DNA of 8,885 nt from an uncultured Bacillota bacterium (lineage in GTDB: Bacteria > Bacillota_I > Bacilli_A > Izemoplasmatales > UBA1188). Below are positions 4,926 to 8,885 of this stretch, piece after piece. The notes beneath the pieces are model-generated. The model was not told the DNA's origin, searched no databases, and saw only the letters and a program-made list of their open reading frames with translations. A program made the position numbers and the translations under genes. Position 1 is the first letter of the stretch. Every line of letters begins with the position of its first letter. The stretch covers positions 1 through 8,885 of the forward strand of contig ONMY01000093.1 of the NCBI GenBank assembly GCA_900318975.1, given 5' to 3'.

Positions 4926-7900
4926 TTTTTTTAAGAGTTCTATCCATGATTGAGTATAGATATGTTTCAATCTTTTTATTTACTCTTGTTTGCAGGTATT
5001 CTTTATAAGCTTTTAACTGACTAACATAGAGAATATCATCGATATTTTTAAGTTTAAAATCGATGATCATATACTTATTATCGGTTTCTACTATGTAGTC
5101 GATTATTCCTTTAGTATTATTTTTATAATATGGGAGTTCATGGTATTCTCTTATAATGTTTTCTTTAAAGATATCTTGTTCTTTGAAGGCACGAAGGAGT
5201 GGTTTATCAGAAATTGGGATTTCATATTTTTCCATCTGTGCTTCGATATTATCTTTAAAACTTATGAGTTCAAAATATGAGTGGACTTCCATTCCTCGCT
5301 CTAACGCTTTAAATACTTCTTCATTCTCATCATATAGATCATGAGATGCTTTAGTTTTAATTATTTTTTCTTTTGGTTTAACTTCAAAGAAATGATAATT
5401 AACTGTGTTATCGTAAGTTTCTACTACTTCATCTTTTAGTTTTGGAATCTTTGAATAATCTACTGATTTATAGTATTTACTATAATCATTATTCATAAGC
5501 AGTAACATCTGATGAGATTTTGCTTGATTTAATTCTCTATTAAATGATTTTATATTTGTATTAAAGATTAGAGTTAATGATTCTTTTGCACGTGTTAGGG
5601 CAACGTATAAAAGTCTTATTCTTTCACGCCTTTGTTCTAAAGATTCAAAGATTTCAAATAATTGATCATTAATTGATTCCCTTTTATAGATTATTCCATA
5701 ATCTTTACTAAATGCTGGGATAGTGATTCTCATTGGAGAATATAGTCTAATCATATATATGAATGGCTTTTCAAGACCTTTAGATTTATGGATGGTCATA
5801 AGAGATACATAATTTAGAGAATCTAAATCATTTTGTTTAATCTCAATATCTTTATCTTCCATCTTTAAGTAATCGAAATACTCTATGGCATCTTTTAAGC
5901 TCATCTTTGAATTTGCGAGAGTTTTTATTGTATCAAGAATTTGAGTAACACGGATTTCCATCTCTTCATAGTCCTTTAATGTCATAAGTTTTTGATAGAC
6001 ATCAAAGATTTTGATTGCTTCTTTTAAAGCATAATACATATTGTATTTATGAAGTACCTCTACAAGATAAATCATCTTATCATAAAGTGGCTTATAAAGA
6101 GCGATTAAGGCATCTTTATTAGATTCATATTTAGTTCTATCTAGATAGTCTACTATCATATCGCAACTTGACCCTACTACAAAACTTCTTAAGACTGAAA
6201 GAAGTGTTAGGTTGAATTCACTATTCTCAAATAGATTGTTTTCAAATAGATATATTAGTTTTAAGATGTTTTTTAAGAATACCACTTCTTTTGTCTTAAT
6301 AAATTCTTTTGCACCATAGACTTTAGATTCGATATTATAATCTTTTAGTTTATAAGCCATATCAAGTAAGTGCCTATTATCAAAGGAAAGAATCATGAAA
6401 TCTCTTGGTTCTGCCTTTCTCTTTTCATGAGTTAGTGGATCATATACCATTTGGCCATTATTAAGTCTTTCGTATATATCTCTTGCGATTACTTCGTATT
6501 CGTTTTCTTCTTTTGGATCGATTTCAAAGATTTTGAATTTGTTTGATTCTGGTTCAAATTCACTATATTCAATTCTTCCATATCCCATTTTTTGATCTAG
6601 ATAATCCATATTTACTGATGGATAATTTTTGATGTTTAAGAAAGCATCATTTACGATATCTAAGACTTCAGATTTTCTACTTCTAAAATTATCATAGAGT
6701 TCTACAACTTCACCTTTTAGAGGATTCATTTTATAGTCATCATAAATAGATTTAAAGATATTTGGATTAGCGTTTCTAAATCTATAAATAGATTGTTTAA
6801 TATCACCTACTACAATCACATTATTATTAGATATTAAAGATACAATCTTATTTTGAATATCATTAGTATCTTGATATTCATCGATTAAGATTTCTTTGAT
6901 TGTCTCTTTATAATATGTAGAGATTTCAGGATGTTCTTCTAAGATTCTAATAGTCTCTTTTTCTATATCTATAAATGAATAGATTGAATGTTCTGCCTTG
7001 TAGGCTTTAGTTTTAATATCAAGTTCTTCAAGAACACTCATAATAAACTGAGCAATTGGTTTTTTATTAATATAGTTTTCAAGTAGTTCTTCTTTAGAAT
7101 TAAAGGTTAAAAGATTTTTTAAATCTTTGAATGTGTCTTTGAAAGACTCAAATGCGGTTTTGAGTTCTTCTTTTTTAGATTCATCTGTGAGTCTTATTAC
7201 TGGAGTACTTAAATCTTTTACTGTATTAAATTTATTTATGATGTAGTCGAAATCACTTGAATTTAGGATATCATTTAATGTGTCTTTTACAGTCTTTACA
7301 AAATCATTTACCTTTTCTAAGTATGGTGGAACATCGATTGATAAGATGAAATTTATTTTTTCATCTATTATTGAGATTAATCTATTAGTTATTGTTTCAT
7401 AGTAACTATTTGAAAAATAATTATTTACATAGGTTTTGATGTAGTCTTCATGGTTGATGATATTTTGTATGCTTGAATATAAATCATAAAAATAATCATA
7501 TATTTTTGATTCTGTAGTGATATCAAAAATATCAATGAATTCATCAAAAGCAGGGAGTGCTTGGATGAAATAAGGTGATAGAATATCTTTTAATATTCCA
7601 CATTCTATCATCTTAAACATTGAACTATCGCCGATTTCAAATACTTTAGGAAATTTTGAAAAACATGAATATTTAGTTACAAAATCATGACAGAAAGAAT
7701 CAAATGTTTGAATGCTTGCTTCATCGATATGTTTAAGTTCATCATCGAGGTCTTGTTTATTTTCTTTTTTGAGTTCTTTGATTATTCTTGATTTCATCTC
7801 ACCTGCCGCAAGATCTGTGAATGTTAGAATAATCATATCTTTTAATCTATAATTTTTATCTCTTAAAAGATGAATAACTCTTTGAGTTAAGATGAAGGTT

Positions 7901-7992
7901 TTGCCTGATCCAGCACCGGCAGATATCAGCATATTTTTGGTTTCGGAATCGTAGATTTTTTGTTGGTCTTTAGTTAGAGTGTATTCTTTCAT
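4909..7992 (-). CDS. addA: ATP-dependent helicase/nuclease subunit A (AddA, RexA-like)
   Basis: AddA is the motor and 3'-strand nuclease of AddAB, which processes double-strand DNA ends for RecA loading in Firmicutes. The 1027-residue protein has all UvrD-type SF1 helicase motifs: QQ near 10-11, Walker A AGAGSGKT (25-32), IILTFTDLAAGEM (Ia), SIQTFDSFC, Walker B LIDEYQDT (about 368-375), VVGDIKQSIYRFR (III), LYDNFRS (IV), TIHKSKGLE (about 733) and LLYVALTRAKE (VI, about 795-804). The C-terminal RecB-type nuclease is intact, with H904, D965 in GIIDY, D978 and K980 in DFK, and Q992/Y996 in QLKAY. It is shorter than Bacillus AddA (roughly 1230), as in compact genomes, but no motif is missing. ATG 7992 starts 2 nt after the addB stop, with AGGAGG inside the end of addB, so the two are co-translated. 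Confidence 0.95.
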   Translation of the reverse strand: MKEYTLTKDQQKIYDSETKNMLISAGAGSGKTFILTQRVIHLLRDKNYRLKDMIILTFTDLAAGEMKSRIIKELKKENKQDLDDELKHIDEASIQTFDSFCHDFVTKYSCFSKFPKVFEIGDSSMFKMIECGILKDILSPYFIQALPAFDEFIDIFDITTESKIYDYFYDLYSSIQNIINHEDYIKTYVNNYFSNSYYETITNRLISIIDEKINFILSIDVPPYLEKVNDFVKTVKDTLNDILNSSDFDYIINKFNTVKDLSTPVIRLTDESKKEELKTAFESFKDTFKDLKNLLTFNSKEELLENYINKKPIAQFIMSVLEELDIKTKAYKAEHSIYSFIDIEKETIRILEEHPEISTYYKETIKEILIDEYQDTNDIQNKIVSLISNNNVIVVGDIKQSIYRFRNANPNIFKSIYDDYKMNPLKGEVVELYDNFRSRKSEVLDIVNDAFLNIKNYPSVNMDYLDQKMGYGRIEYSEFEPESNKFKIFEIDPKEENEYEVIARDIYERLNNGQMVYDPLTHEKRKAEPRDFMILSFDNRHLLDMAYKLKDYNIESKVYGAKEFIKTKEVVFLKNILKLIYLFENNLFENSEFNLTLLSVLRSFVVGSSCDMIVDYLDRTKYESNKDALIALYKPLYDKMIYLVEVLHKYNMYYALKEAIKIFDVYQKLMTLKDYEEMEIRVTQILDTIKTLANSKMSLKDAIEYFDYLKMEDKDIEIKQNDLDSLNYVSLMTIHKSKGLEKPFIYMIRLYSPMRITIPAFSKDYGIIYKRESINDQLFEIFESLEQRRERIRLLYVALTRAKESLTLIFNTNIKSFNRELNQAKSHQMLLLMNNDYSKYYKSVDYSKIPKLKDEVVETYDNTVNYHFFEVKPKEKIIKTKASHDLYDENEEVFKALERGMEVHSYFELISFKDNIEAQMEKYEIPISDKPLLRAFKEQDIFKENIIREYHELPYYKNNTKGIIDYIVETDNKYMIIDFKLKNIDDILYVSQLKAYKEYLQTRVNKKIETYLYSIMDRTLKKIDTTL

Positions 7993-7994
7993 AT

Positions 7995-8885
7995 CTATTC
8001 TTCCTCCTCTTCTACTATAAAGTTCTCTCTATAACAGATATCTTGATAGTCACAATAGTCACAAGAACTTGCATTCTTTGGCTTTACAGAAAATTCGTTA
8101 TTTAAAATATTTGTGATTTCTTCTTCTATTATTTCATTTGTTTTAGTGATCATTAAGTTCATATCATCTAAAGATACACGGTTTCTCTTATTATCTGTGT
8201 ATTTTCTTAATGGATCAAATGAATCAATGATATCATCATAATCTAAGAATCTTGATTTAATAGATACAAGTGGGTCTTTCTTCTTTAGTCTTTTATTTAT
8301 TAGAATATAGAAAACACCGAATAATGTCTTATTATTCTTGTTTAATTCGTTGTATAAATTAAAATAGATGAAAAGTTGTAAGCCTTCAGAGGCTTCAACA
8401 TTGAACTTTGGTGCTGTTCCTGTCTTGTAATCAAAGACCATGATGTGGTTTTTATCATCTTCTATTAAAAGGTCTGGATATCCTTTTTTAATGACTGTGA
8501 TATCACCACGTTTTTCTTTAGTTATTAGTTTTTCTTCTTTTAGTACTTTTTTATGATTTAAAGATTTATAGTTATCTTTGATAATTGTGACGATTTCTTT
8601 TAGCTTATTATAGAATTTATTAAAAAAGTAAGTTTCAACATCTGAAAGATTAAATCCTTTTTCTATGTATTCATCTCTTAACTCTTCATACATAAGCTTA
8701 ACATCGCTATCATCATAATCTTTATCAATATATTTTTCGATTACACGGTGGAAGAATTCTCCAAGGTAGGTATCATAAGTTACTTCAAATGGAGAAAGAT
8801 TTAAGATATTTGATGCAAAATATTTAAATGGACATGAGATGTAATTTGAAAGAGATGAACTAGATATCTTAAGTTCATTATTTAA
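7995..8885 (-). CDS. addB: ATP-dependent helicase/nuclease subunit B (AddB, RexB-like), N-terminal part missing at window edge
   Basis: AddB is the partner of AddA; its C-terminal nuclease cuts the 5' strand and is stabilised by a 4Fe-4S cluster. The frame is open from the stop at 7995 to the window edge, 296 residues; the Met at 8693 is internal and not the start. I read CPFKYF upstream of it (Cys at 8832-8834) and GEFFHRVIE, which are classic AddB nuclease-entry motifs. The active site follows: PDLLIEDD, DYKTG (Asp at 8430-8432, Lys at 8424-8426) and QLFIYF. The other three cluster cysteines lie near the C-terminus in CDYCDYQDIC (8063-8034), so all four ligands are present. The protein ends in a run of five Glu. 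The catalytically inactive helicase-like part, some 800 residues in relatives, lies outside. Assignment is supported by motifs and by addA next door. Confidence 0.93.
   Translation of the reverse strand, partial: LNNELKISSSSLSNYISCPFKYFASNILNLSPFEVTYDTYLGEFFHRVIEKYIDKDYDDSDVKLMYEELRDEYIEKGFNLSDVETYFFNKFYNKLKEIVTIIKDNYKSLNHKKVLKEEKLITKEKRGDITVIKKGYPDLLIEDDKNHIMVFDYKTGTAPKFNVEASEGLQLFIYFNLYNELNKNNKTLFGVFYILINKRLKKKDPLVSIKSRFLDYDDIIDSFDPLRKYTDNKRNRVSLDDMNLMITKTNEIIEEEITNILNNEFSVKPKNASSCDYCDYQDICYRENFIVEEEEE
8002..8010 (-). promoter_or_regulatory. addA ribosome binding site inside addB
   Basis: AGGAGG on the minus strand lies within the codons for the Glu run that ends AddB, about 10 nt before ATG 7992. 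Because the addB stop is only 2 nt from the addA start, terminating ribosomes can re-initiate directly. Confidence 0.75.

Noticed and set aside
5156..5344. Plus-strand open frame of 62 codons
   Set aside because: Antisense shadow of the AddA nuclease domain; no supporting signal.
4909..7992. AddA as a PcrA/UvrD-type repair helicase
   Set aside because: The intact C-terminal RecB-like nuclease motifs (H904, D965, D978, K980, Q992) and the adjacent addB identify it as AddA.
7995..8693. A separate 232-residue gene starting at the Met at 8693
   Set aside because: The frame continues upstream without a stop to the window edge and encodes the AddB motifs CPFKYF and GEFFHRVIE, so this Met is internal to a truncated addB.
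1..8885. TGA-as-tryptophan code (Mycoplasma-like) suggested by AT richness
   Set aside because: All genes translate fully with the standard code and their conserved Trp residues are TGG, so no recoding is needed.
1..8885. CRISPR array, tRNA/rRNA, insertion sequence or phage elements
   Set aside because: No spaced direct repeats, cloverleaf-like intergenic sequence, transposase frames or terminal repeats were seen; intergenic gaps are all under 135 bp and explained by promoters, leaders and terminators.

Overview
The window looks like chromosomal DNA from a low-GC Gram-positive of the class Bacilli, or a relative on the Acholeplasma/Izemoplasma/RF39 side. This rests on the AT-rich composition, strong AGGAG-type ribosome binding sites, TATAAT promoters, the Firmicutes-type AddAB nuclease pair and a Bacillus-like class I mannose-6-phosphate isomerase domain. 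Trp is encoded by TGG, and every gene reads through without needing TGA as Trp, so the standard code is used and this is not a Mycoplasma/Spiroplasma-type genome. The exact genus cannot be fixed from the sequence.

All six genes lie on the minus strand. In transcription order (right to left) they are: the 3' part of addB (8885-7995, cut by the window edge), addA (7992-4909), rpsO (4807-4538), a fused phosphomannose-isomerase-like/ROK sugar kinase (4450-2624), a LacI-family regulator (2618-1587) and the 5' two thirds of pnp (1455-1, cut by the window edge). The two edge genes are clear: each reading frame is open right to the end of the window.

Three transcription units can be inferred. addB-addA are tightly coupled, with 2 nt between them. 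rpsO has its own extended -10 promoter, which starts inside the end of addA; it has an ~80-nt structured leader and a perfect 13-bp terminator. The kinase gene and lacI form a two-gene operon (5 nt apart), with a candidate promoter partly inside the rpsO terminator, a palindrome over its -10, and a terminator after lacI. pnp then has its own promoter, whose -10 element matches that of rpsO.

The housekeeping genes are conventional: ribosomal protein S15, PNPase for RNA turnover, and AddAB for double-strand-break processing. The unusual part is the sugar module placed between rpsO and pnp, genes that are usually adjacent. Its main protein fuses a class I PMI-like double cupin to an apparently intact ROK kinase. 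In the cupin part, all four residues that normally hold the catalytic metal are replaced, although the active-site Arg and fold motifs remain. I infer a sugar kinase with a non-catalytic, perhaps sugar-phosphate-sensing, domain, controlled by the adjacent LacI protein. That regulator is itself atypical in its recognition helix and hinge. The rpsO leader also has a hairpin loop complementary to the rpsO Shine-Dalgarno, a candidate S15 autoregulatory pseudoknot.
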